Assembly: GCA_037127255.1 (NCBI GenBank)
Contig: JBANSL010000003.1
Span: 43,211,314-43,275,313 of the forward strand
DNA from: Persicaria tinctoria
Lineage: Eukaryota; Streptophyta; Magnoliopsida; Caryophyllales; Polygonaceae
DNA length: 64,000 nt
Direction of reading: 5' to 3'
A model generated the notes under the pieces. That model worked only from the letters and a program-made list of their open reading frames with translations. It did no database searches and had not been told where the DNA came from. Positions 22,907 to 32,591 of this stretch are shown here, in pieces. Position 1 is the first letter of the stretch, and the number at the start of each line of letters is the position of its first letter. Made by a program: the position numbers and the translations under genes.

Positions 22907-22942
22907 TTGCTTGAGGACAAGCAAGCTTAAGTATGGGGTGTT
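22907..22942 (+). other. E1 polypurine tract with adjacent hairpin (3' module)
   Basis: Perfect stem TTGCTTG-AGGA-CAAGCAA (22907-22924), then CTTAAGTATGGGGTGTT, directly before the 3' LTR. Confidence 0.8.
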
Positions 22943-24992
22943 TGTTGTGAGCCTAATTTGCCATGTTTTACACTAACTTTTATATCGATTTCTGCATACA
23001 TTACATGCATTTGGGTTAGAATAATACAGAATCTGTGTAGTTTACACTTATTTGCAATATATGGAGCTCTACACAAATTTTGGTTATATTTCGCAGAAAT
23101 CGGACGCACTTTGGAGCTTAAAGGAAACTCATGGAGAAGCTAAGAATGGTGCAGCTGGAGAAAAGGCCATTTTTCACCATTCTTCGTTCTGAATCAAGCT
23201 TTGATGTCTTTACGAGAGTTGTAGCCCTCGGAAAGAGCTTTCGAACGCATGGTCATATGCGTCAATCCGACGAACGAGGACTCGGGAAAGTGCGTTTCAA
23301 GAACAGAGCAGAAAGATGAGAGAACTCTACTCAAGATCGACTAGCATCTACTCGATCTCGACGAGTGCTGGTCGAGCACACCTGGTCGAGCAGAGCTGAT
23401 CGAGGACACTGAGTCAGAGACAACCCGACTTCGGAACCTTACTCGATCTCGAGTACCTCTAGTCGAGATCGACCACACTTCGGAGCCATGTCTGGAGTCG
23501 ACGAGTTGTGCCAAGCCAAGAAGCCGAGGATGAAGATGCAGACCACCTCTACTCGATACAGAGTAGCCGTGGTCGATATCGACCAGACCTCCGAGCCTTG
23601 TCGAGCAGAGTCACCTAGCCAGACCAAGTCGACGAACCTTGGTACTCGATATCGAGTAGCCGTGGTCGATATCGAGTAGACATGTCGAGCCGCGTTACTC
23701 GGTTTGAGCAATCCGAGTAGAGCTGGGATTCCTTGGGCACGAAGGATGTCGAGTGGGCCGAGATCTATCATCATCTATCCATGGAAGGGAGATCTATCAA
23801 CATGAAGAAGACTTACCTAGTTTAGATTTATCTTTTCCTTTTAGATTAAATTCCTTTATTGCTTTTATTTATCTTTTAAGCCTTTAGATATAGAGATAGA
23901 TGATTCTATCCTTGGATAGGGAGGATTAGAAGCCTATAAATAAAGCCCTAGGGGCTGGTTTTTATTAATTCAATTCACAAGCTAGAGAAGTAGTTCCACA
24001 AAGACAGTTTAGGAGTTCTAAAGTTTTTAGGGTTTTGGCATTCATCGAAAGTTGGATTGCCGGGATTGTAAAGGCTTTGAATTTAGTTTTAATGCAATTT
24101 AGTTCTTTTCATACATCAATGTCCGCGATTGCGATGAGGCGTGAGTAGTCCACCTGCTTCTGGGGCTGGGGTGAGCCCGACGGTGGCTATGTGAGGTGAC
24201 GCGGTAAAGGTCAGATCTTTTTGTGCAATTCGTCTTCTATCCCTATGAGCATGATTCTTTTGCGAGAGTTGAAGGTGATCCTTGTTTGTATTATTGAAGC
24301 GAAAGTGATCTTAATTTAACTTGGATTAATTATGTGAAAAGGGTTAGTAACAATTAGGGTTTATGCGAAAGCCTCTATATGCCTATTTGTTAATAACGAA
24401 AGTTATTTTGATGGAAAGCATGATCTTTTATGCCTTTATGTATTACTTTGCATGGTTATCGTTGTGGTGTTGATACCCTGGCTTTGGAAGTCTTTTAGCA
24501 TATTGAGTTTATTTCTGTCAAATTTCTGAGTTTGGGTTCGAATATGCGATTTATAGTTTTCTGTCTTTCTAAGTCGATAAAGACCAGGAACTGGTCGATA
24601 CAGAGTAGCCTGTACTCGATATCGAGTAGAACTTGTCTACATCGAGTTGTCTGTTCCGTTTTCTGAGTTTCTGTTGTCGACTTGCTGTAGTCGATATCGA
24701 GTACCTGTGGTCGATATCGAGTTAGCCTGTTGCTTTGCTTTTATTTGTTGCTTTGCTTTATTTTCTGCTTTGCTTTGTCTTTCTTTCTTCGTTCCTTGTT
24801 TCTGTCTTTTCTGCTGCTTCTGTGAGAATTTACAGCTACCTAAGAACTGCTGACGTGCTTCCTCGTGGATTCGATCCTGACAACCTTCTACTACAACGGG
24901 AGGAAGTCTTGTATTTATTTTCTGAGACAGGGACGTCAGTCTGATCTTTATTTTATATTTATTTCATACTTGACCATCCTCCTGCAACAACA
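22943..24992 (+). repeat. E1 3' LTR (2050 bp)
   Basis: Near-identical to 18570-20612. Differences are single bases and short gaps, for example loss of GGACCACGC near 24200 and a short gain near 24090. TCGANNTCGA clusters are kept. Confidence 0.95.
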
Positions 24993-24997
24993 GGTGT

Positions 24998-25931
24998 CTT
25001 ATCTCCCCTTAAATCATTGATAATTTTCTTTATGGACTGAGGGGGAGTAGAATTCATACCTGAACTTACCTTTTCGGACCCAAAACATGAATATTTGGGT
25101 TCGGGGCTAGTCGAGATCGAGTACAGTTGGTCGACCTCGAGTACAGGGACCCCATACTTAGGCTCTGGGCAAGTTAGTGGCTCATCAGTGGAAGTCGACA
25201 TCGACAAGGGCTTGTCGAGATCGAGTAGAAGCCTTGTCAAGATCGAGTTAGCTTGGTCGATCTCGAGTACAGTGTTGGCTCCTTCCTTCGCTGTTTGCTT
25301 GGTCCCGTGGTTGCTGATGCTTTTGACCTCCAGCCAAGAAATTTCCTCTTTTGCAGGGCCAAAAGAGAAATCCAAAACCTCATCGCTTATGGTGAAGGTG
25401 AGCGAGCGATTCTTAACACTAATTCTGGCATCTGCAGTAGCTAAGAATGGTCTACCAAGAATAATAGGGCTAGTAGGATCTTCATCACAGTCAATGATAA
25501 GGAAATCTGCTAGAACAAAGAATTTACCAACCTGGACAGGGACGTTCTCAACTATACCTGTAGGGATGATTACTGTATTGTTTGCCATGTATAGCTTGGC
25601 ATCCACAGGTCCTATGCATCCTATTTTGACCTTCTGCCAGATTGATAGAGGCATGATGCTCACACTTGCTCCTAAATCACACAGAGACTCATATTTATAT
25701 TGTCCAAAACCCACAGTAACAGAAAACTTACCAAGGTCAGGTCTCTTTTCAGGGAAGTGGAGTACTTTGCATTCGCCTGCGATCTCTGAGATGGATCGCT
25801 TCTTGCTTAGAATTTCCTTCAGAAATTTGACATATCCAGGCATCTCTTGCAGGGCTTCTGTAAAAGGAATAGAAACATTCAATTCTTGCAGCATATTAAC
25901 ACTGGTAAACCTACCTGCAGTGGGATCTTTC
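24998..25931 (-). pseudogene. E2 polyprotein: protease domain and linker
   Basis: The minus-strand frame carries LCDLGASVSIMPLSIWQKV (retropepsin active site DLGAS), then VPVQVGKFFVLADF and IILGRPFLATADA (flap and C-terminal motif). This is an aspartic protease of the Athila type that would cut Gag. A linker follows with VLEIDQ, LLDLDK and VLEVDQLYS, encoded by TCGANNTCGA palindromes. The frame runs into the E1 insertion at KTP and continues at 18564. Upstream, the frame is broken by the inverted duplication at 25933-26214. Confidence 0.8.
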
Positions 25932-26463
25932 TGTGGCCGACGTCGACGACTCTGCAAAACACCTCCGACAGCTGATTTAGCTCCGAAACAGAAAAAGCCA
26001 CTGCCTTTCCCTTCAAAAGCACAGGAAGATCCCACTACAGGTAGGTTTACCAGAATTGTTAATATGATGCAAGAACTGAATGTTTGTATTCCTTTTACAG
26101 AAGCCCTGCAAGAGATGCCTGGATATGTCAAATTTCTGAAGGAAATTATGAGCAAGAAGCGATCCATCTCAGAGATCGCAGGCGAATGCAAAGTACTCCA
26201 CTTCCCTGAAAAGAGACTCATATTTATATTGTCCAAAACCCACAGTAATAGAAAACTTACCAGGGTCAGGTCTCTTTTCAGGGAAGTGGAGTACTTTGCA
26301 TTCGCCTGCGATCTCTGAGATGGATCGCTTCTTGCTCAGAATTTCCTTCAGAAATTTGACATATCCAGGCATCTCTTGCAGGGCTTCTGTAAAAGGAATA
26401 AAAACATTCAGTTCTTGCAGCATATTAACACTGGTAAACCTACCTGCAGTGGGATCTTTCTGT
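25737..26463. repeat. Triplicated segment in E2: two direct copies flanking an inverted copy
   Basis: The gag-protease junction (encoding VKFLKEILSKKRSISEIAGE) occurs in minus orientation at 25737-25931 and 26269-26463, and in plus orientation at about 25933-26214. The breakpoints show short shared sequence (AGAGAC near 26215 and TCTG near 25931), as expected from template switching or fold-back synthesis. The inverted arms reach about 280 bp around a 54 bp spacer. Confidence 0.88.
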
Positions 26464-28265
26464 GCTTTTGAAGGGAAAGGCAGTGGCTTTTTCTGTTTCG
26501 GAGCCAAATCAGCTATCGGAGGTCTTGCAGAGTCGTCGACGTCAGCCAGATTCTGCTCCTCGATCTCGACCACGGGCTCCTCGACATCGAGTTGGGTGGT
26601 CGACCTGGAGTTGCTGGTCTGCGCAGCGGAGTCCGAGCTCAGCTTCTGTTCTGTGTCGAGTAGTGGCTTGTCGAGATCGAGTACGCTCTCCTCGAGATCG
26701 AGTAGGCTTTGCTCTGTCTCGAGTTGCTGCTCTGCCTTGCTTTGCTGTTTCCTGACCTTTGGCTCGTGTAATTGATGCCCACTCCTGAGTTTGATAGCTG
26801 CGACGTGTCCGGTCTTCCCCTTAGGATTTGGTTCTGTTTGCCCAGGGAGCTCTCCGGACGGTCGTGGGATCTGTGCAGCGATTTGACCCATCTGGGTCTC
26901 TATTCCTCTTTTCCAGATATCCAGTTCCCCAAATTTTGTGTTGAAATTCTGGAGCTGATTGTTGATGGTGTTTGTAGCCTGCAGGTTCTGTGCATGATTT
27001 CGGCGCATCTCATCAAGGATCGGCTGCAGATCGTCCTTCTTTTGATCCCTTTCTGGATGTCCTGGAGCTCTGTAGGGTGGGGGATTCCTAGGAGGACCTT
27101 GGTTCCACTGTGGTTGATAAAACCTTTGATATCCCATGTATCGATTTGGACCCCCAGCGTAAGCTGCCTCTTCATGTGTTTCTGCCATCCTGACTTGCTC
27201 TGTGTGTGGGCGCTCAGTAGTGGTGTGCCTCTGAGATCCGCATTCGATGCAAGGTTGATTGACAAATAGATATTTTACTTGTTTGAGGAGCTTGCGATTC
27301 TGGTCTCTGTAGAAGTGCTCCCTGACATCTGGGTCAATCTCCTTTGCTGGCTCATAGAGTGGCATAGATGGTGCTGGCCTGGCATAGGGGTTCTCCTCAT
27401 ATTTTGCAGTAGACCCATATTTGTTGTCATATTTGGTGAGCTTGTCCAGCACACCCCAGGCGTCAATTGGCGGCATCGTCAGATACTCATAACGAGTATA
27501 ATGGTTGATTCTGTCCTTAGTGACTTGATCAAGAGAGTTGAAGAAGATCTCCTGAATGACGTAGGGTGGCTGTCCATGAGTAGGGCAAGATCGCAGCAGT
27601 TCTTTGTAGCGTTCACATGCATTTGCCAGCGGTTCCCCTTGCTTCTGTTTGAAGGCGGTGATTTTCTAGCGGAGAAATGCTGTCTTGGCAGGTGGGAAGA
27701 ATTTATTCAGAAACTCTTGCTCTACTTGGGCCCATGTGGTGAGTGATCTTGGTTTCAGCCCTTCAAGCCACTTCAGTGCTGGCCCAGCGAGAGACCAGCG
27801 GAAAGCTTTCATCTTGACATATTCCAGAGTTGTACCTTCAACAAAAGTACGGCACATGCCAGAAAAATTTGTAATATGTTCAAGAGGAGACTCATTAAAT
27901 TTGCCATAAAAAGTATTATTCTTAAGCTCTATAAGAAATTGAGTGCGAATTTCAAAAGAGTTATCAGGGATTAGAATCGCCGATTCAGGCAGGACGAGAG
28001 TTGGATGCATATAATCCTCAGCAGTAGTTGGATATTGGGCAAGCTCAGCTTCTGCTTGCCTTGCGCGCTCATCTTCTTGTTCCCTCGCTGCCCTTTCATT
28101 GGCGATAGTGGTATCCTTTGCGGCTAGCTCCCTTGTAAGCCTTGCAATCAGTTGTTCTTGTGTTTCAGCGGCCGCCATGATCCTTTTGAGTTTAGAGTGG
28201 ATGTGTAGGTAACGCTCTGGTTCGTCTAAGCTGTCAAACTCAGGTGGTAGACCAGAACGGCGCAT
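26218..28265 (-). pseudogene. E2 gag and linker, one nonsense codon
   Basis: Starts MRRSGLPPEFDSLDEPERYL at 28265. The capsid-type core has RWSLAGPALKWLEGLKPRSL and FLNKFFPPAKTAFLR. An in-frame TAG at 27668-27666 stands where E4 has Gln (LRQRITAF). Beyond it the same frame continues to ITVGFGQYKYESL. The zinc knuckle has CIECGSQRHTTTER: the last Cys of C-x2-C-x4-H-x4-C is Arg, so it is broken, whereas E4 keeps it. The linker after AAIKLRSGHQL has LLDLEESVLDLDKPLLDTEQ, encoded by TCGANNTCGA repeats. Gag would assemble the particle and package RNA; this copy cannot make a full product. Confidence 0.85.
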
Positions 28266-28328
28266 ACACCTGTATAGTAACTCAAAGCAGATTTGAGATT
28301 TAACTACCTAAGGCGCAAATGATAGCTT

Positions 28329-28345
28329 CCCCGGCAACGGCGCCA
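28329..28345 (-). other. E2 primer-binding site (tRNA-Asp)
   Basis: CCCCGGCAACGGCGCCA on the plus strand is an exact tRNA-Asp 3' end, so the minus strand is the binding site. It is three bases from the LTR at 28349. Confidence 0.92.
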
Positions 28346-28348
28346 ATT

Positions 28349-28833
28349 TGATGTTAGGAGGAAATCGAGTATGCAAATAAAATATAAATAAATCACAGCA
28401 AACCAGATTCCGTCCCTTGCAAATAATTACAAGACCTCCTCCTGATGCAGCAGCGGGAAGTCCGGATCGATCCACGAGGAAGCGTGTTAGCGGATCCTAG
28501 GCAGCGGAGAAATCTCACGGAAATGGACCACATATGTCCTCGATCTCGACTAGAGTTAGTCGATAGAAGATCGGACCAGTCGAGCAGAGTAGCATACACA
28601 GGCACTGGGCTCATCGATCTCGACTAGAGGCTACTCGATATCGAGTAGGCTTCGTCGACGTCGAGTTGGGCTTTGTCGAGCACCTGCACACAGAAGCTAC
28701 AACGATGCTAGATCGACAATCAGTACTCGATATCGACGAGTGCTATTCGATATCGAGGAGACAGAAAATAAAATGAAACGAAAGAAAGTAAAAACAATTG
28801 ATTTGGGATTTCGAACTAAACTTAATGTAAAAG
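28349..28833 (-). repeat. E2 5' LTR, first part
   Basis: Starts TGATGTTAGG like 14443 and matches it to TTAATGTAAAAG, where E3 begins. The last five bases AAAAG are the E3 target duplication. The LTR resumes at 56390. Confidence 0.92.
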
Positions 28834-28845
28834 TGACGTGCTCGG
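28834..28845 (-). repeat. E3 3' LTR, first 12 bp
   Basis: TGACGTGCTCGG is the start of the LTR (compare 55282), separated from the rest at 38490-39539 by E4. Confidence 0.85.
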
Positions 28846-31132
28846 TGTTGTTGCAGGAGGATGGTCAAGTATGAAATAAATATGAAATAAAGTTCAGACT
28901 CACTTCCCTGTCTCAGCAAATAAATACAAGACTTCCTCCCGTTGTAGTAAGAGAATAGTCAGGATCGAATCCACGAGGAAGCACGTCAGCAGTTCTTAGG
29001 TAGCTGTAAATCTCACAGGCAGAATAGCAAAAAGACAGAAACATAGAAACAAAAGCAGAAATAAAAGTAGAAAGTAACAAACAAAAGCAAAGAACAAATG
29101 CAAAACAAGAAAAGACAAAGCAAAGCAGCAAGTAAAAGCAAAGACAGAGGCTCGTCGATCTCGACAAGAGTCAACTCGAGATCGACAAATGCAGTCGACA
29201 ACAGAAAATCGGAAATCACAGCAAACAGGCAAACCCGGCAAGGGTAACTCGATCTCGACAACCCCTACTCGAGATCGACAAGAAACAGCAAAGACAGAAA
29301 TTCTAGAAATTGACAACAGAAGCCAACTCTACTCGACCTAGACCAGTCCTACTCGATCTCGACCACATCTTACTCGAGATCAACAAGGGTCTCCTCTATG
29401 TCGACAACAGTAAAAGACAGAAACTTTAAATTTGCAGATTTCGAACCAAAACTCAGATTTTTGACGGAAATAAATTCAATATGCTAAAAGACTTCCAAAG
29501 CCAGAGTTTCAACACCACAACGATAACCATGCAAAGTAACACATAAAGGCATAAAAGATCATGCTTTCCATAAAATAACTTTCGTCATTAACAAATAGGC
29601 ATATAGAGGCTCTCGCATAAACCCTAATTGTTACTAACCCTTTTTCACATAATTAACCCAAGCTGTATTAAGATCACTTTCGCTTCAATAACACAAACAA
29701 GGATCACCTTCAACTCTCGTAAAAGAATCATGCTTATAGGGATAGAAGATGAATTGCACAAAAAGATCTGACCTTTATCGCATCGCCTCACATGGCCACC
29801 GTCAGGCTCACCCCAGCCCCAGAAGTGGGTGGACTACTCACGCCTCATCGCAATAATAGACATTGAATTGAAAGAAACAACTTGCATTAACTATATTCAA
29901 AAGCCTTTACAATCCCGGCAATCAACTTTCGCAGAAAGCCAAAACCCTAAAAACCTTAGAACTCCTAAACTTCTCTGTGGAACTAACTAATTGTGTGTCT
30001 TGGAATTAATAAAACTGAGCCCCCTAGGGCCTTATTTATAGGCTTCTAACCCTTCCTAATCAAGGATAGAATCTTCTATCTCTATCTAAAATTATATCTA
30101 AAGCTTTAAAAGATAAATAAATGCCATAATGGAAATAAATCTAAAAGGAAAAGATAAAACTAAATAGGGTAAGTCTTCATGATGTTAATAGATCTCCTTC
30201 CTTGGATCAAATTTGGATAGATCTCGGCCAAATCGACTTCCTTCACGCCCAAGGAATCCCAAGTCGAGTAGGATTCGTCAAGTCGAGTAACGCGGCTCTG
30301 GAGGTCTACTCGATCTCGACAAGGGTGTTGTCGACCTCGAGTAGGGTTGATCGTCGACTGGACTTCCCGGCTAGCTCTGCTCGATGTGGCTCGGACTTGG
30401 CTTCTGACGCTCGTCGACCTCGAGTAGCCTTCGTCGACCTCGAGTAGGGATGGGTCATCGACTAGGTCTCCTCGGGTGGCTCTACTCGGCAAGCTTGGAT
30501 CTGGACTTAGGGACTCGTCGATCTTGACTAAGGTTCGTCGAGATCGAGTAGGGTTGCTCGAGGATATTTCTCTGATGGTGTCGACTAGAGCTCCACGGCA
30601 TGGACTCGGACAGGCGTGGTGGCGCTTGTCGATCTCGACAAGGCTTTGTCGAGATCGAGTAGGGTTGACCTTGTCCTCGGCTTCTCGATCAGTGCTCTTC
30701 TCGACTCCGGGTGTGGTGTCTGGTCTTCGTCGATCTCGACTAGGGCTTGTCGAGATCGAGTAACCTCCGGAGCTGGGTTGGTCTAGCTTTCTCGATTACG
30801 CTCTGTCGACCAAGGTTGCTCGGACATGCTCGTCTAGGTCGAGTGAGGTCTACTCGAGATCGAGTAGTCTTCCTCGGCTCGATTTGACTGGTTCCGTTGC
30901 TGCTTTGACCTTGGAATTTTGTAGTGGTTTTTCGAGCTTTTCCGACCTTCTGTAGAATTGCTATAAAATGCCTCGATTTCTGCGAATTAAACAGAAACTG
31001 GTGTTGATTCCATAATTTGGCAAATAAACATAAACTACATAAGTTCTGTACTATCTAAGCCCAAATGAATGCAATGTATACAGAAATCGATATAAAAGTT
31101 ATTGTAAAACATGGCAGATTCAGCTCACAACA
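28846..31132 (-). repeat. E4 3' LTR (2287 bp)
   Basis: Matches 36207-38484 closely; length differences include a short AAATAAAAGTAG-type gap near 29050. TCGANNTCGA clusters at 29145-29410 and 30235-30880 are among the densest in the window. Confidence 0.94.
30033..30040 (-). promoter_or_regulatory. TATA box of the E4 3' LTR
   Basis: On the minus strand it reads CCTATAAATAAGGCCCTAGG. The 5' LTR copy, which would drive the element, is at 37382-37389. Confidence 0.6.
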
Positions 31133-31168
31133 TACACCCCATACTTAAGCTTGCTTGTCCTCAAGCAA
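31133..31168 (-). other. E4 polypurine tract with adjacent hairpin (3' module)
   Basis: Minus-strand stem TTGCTTG-AGGA-CAAGCAA (31168-31151) followed by CTTAAGTATGGGGTGTA and the LTR. Confidence 0.8.
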
Positions 31169-32300
31169 TACTTTTAATTGTCATTCAGGGGAAGAAATCA
31201 AAACTCTCAACATATCAGATTCATTCTTATATAACCCTGCAATCAATTACCATCCTCGAAAAGGTACTAGTGTCACAGATTCATGCATGTGCAAATATGT
31301 AAAAGCAACATCTACTCACAAAAAGAGGGTTATGCAAAAACATTCATAAGTGACAAAGCGTTGTTAATCAAGAAGACTTTAATTTAAGCTCAATAAGGAG
31401 TAGATTGGTAAAAGGCTAAAGGTGGGCAATATTTGGCAATGTGATGCTTTTGATCCGGGGAAATGGAGTACTTTCCAAATTGAATTTCCACATTCCTTCT
31501 TCCATTTGATTCATCACCTTTCATAATGCTTTTCTCAATAATAATGCTTTTACCTCTCTAACCTCAGCACTGCCTTCTCGCGAGTCGGAAACATGGGTGT
31601 CATGTATGGCCCCGGATACTTAGTGCTTTGGACTCCTCACAATGTGTCCCATCTCTCCAAACTATTATCTCAGAGAGCAGGGTCAATCTACCTTTATCTC
31701 CGGAGGTGATTGGATTTTCTTTCACTCATTAAATTTTCCATATATTTCAAGCAATTTCCCGCCAAACTCCAATAATGATAATAATCACAAACACCATATA
31801 ACATCTCCATAATGTAACATCATTCTCAACATAATCCCCGGATAAGGTAAAGAATGGCAAATATTTAGATCATGTGGAGCAATATTTGAAATAAGGCATA
31901 GTATGGCTTTTGTGATGCATAAGCATAGGTAAGGCTAGGAATTATAACAATGAGCATTATATGGAAATATAAAGTCCTCCATCATCTTATCATGCAACAT
32001 GTCAAAAGCAACTTTAAATTTTACCTCCTTTCATGGTTTTCAAGAAATAATGCACTTCATTATGACTTCCCTTTACTAGGCAATTTCTTGCTATATCTCT
32101 AATGAATCCAATTTTGCATCATCGAGTTCAATATAAGCTTCCATGACATTATTAAAAAATTTCAAATGGGGGTCATTTTTTCAAACTTTTGGAAAACCTG
32201 TATATGAGCACATAAATCAATAATGCAAAAATAGCCATGTAGCAATTCTAAGAAATAATGCACAAAGTAAAATATGATCAAATATGCACAAAGTAAGCCC
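31169..32300 (-). other. E4 3' non-coding region
   Basis: Homologous to E1 21775-22906. No gene was seen. Confidence 0.6.
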
Positions 32301-32342
32301 TTCCCCCACCCCATACTTAAACATTACAGTGTCCTCACTGTA
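32301..32342 (-). other. E4 internal hairpin/purine module
   Basis: Minus-strand stem TACAGTG-AGGA-CACTGTA (32342-32325) followed by TTTAAGTATGGGGTGGGGGA. Confidence 0.7.
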
Positions 32343-32591
32343 TATATAAAAACAAAATAAGGGTAAAGAAAGGAACTCACAAGACAGGTGTGCAGGGCCT
32401 CAACATTTCGAATGGAGCACCTCCTAGGCCAAGTAAGACTCGGTTCTATCCATTGACCTGAAAAGTAGAAGACATATACCCATAATAGCAAAACTAAAAG
32501 TTCAAAACCAAAAATAAAAACAAAGTCTCAAATTTCCTAAAAAGTCTTATGTACATGCTCTAGATTTTATAGTCGCTAGGCCGACTTTCCA

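Larger units (their letters stand above)
18570..24992 (+). mobile_element. E1: short non-autonomous Athila-like retrotransposon, complete
   Basis: The two LTRs (18570-20612 and 22943-24992) begin TGTTG and end CAACA. GGTGT flanks both sides (18565-18569 and 24993-24997). The primer-binding site for tRNA-Asp, a 252-codon open frame and the 3' hairpin/purine tract are all present. The body is only 2.3 kb and carries no protease or polymerase. The insertion sits inside the E2 polyprotein between the codons for Thr and Pro of KTPW. The two LTRs are nearly identical by eye, so the insertion is fairly recent. Confidence 0.95.

Noticed and set aside
26900..27265. Plus- and minus-strand frames overlapping E2 gag (e.g. 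26772-27269 plus)
   Set aside because: Shadows of the gag frame; the E4 equivalents are broken differently and carry no motif.
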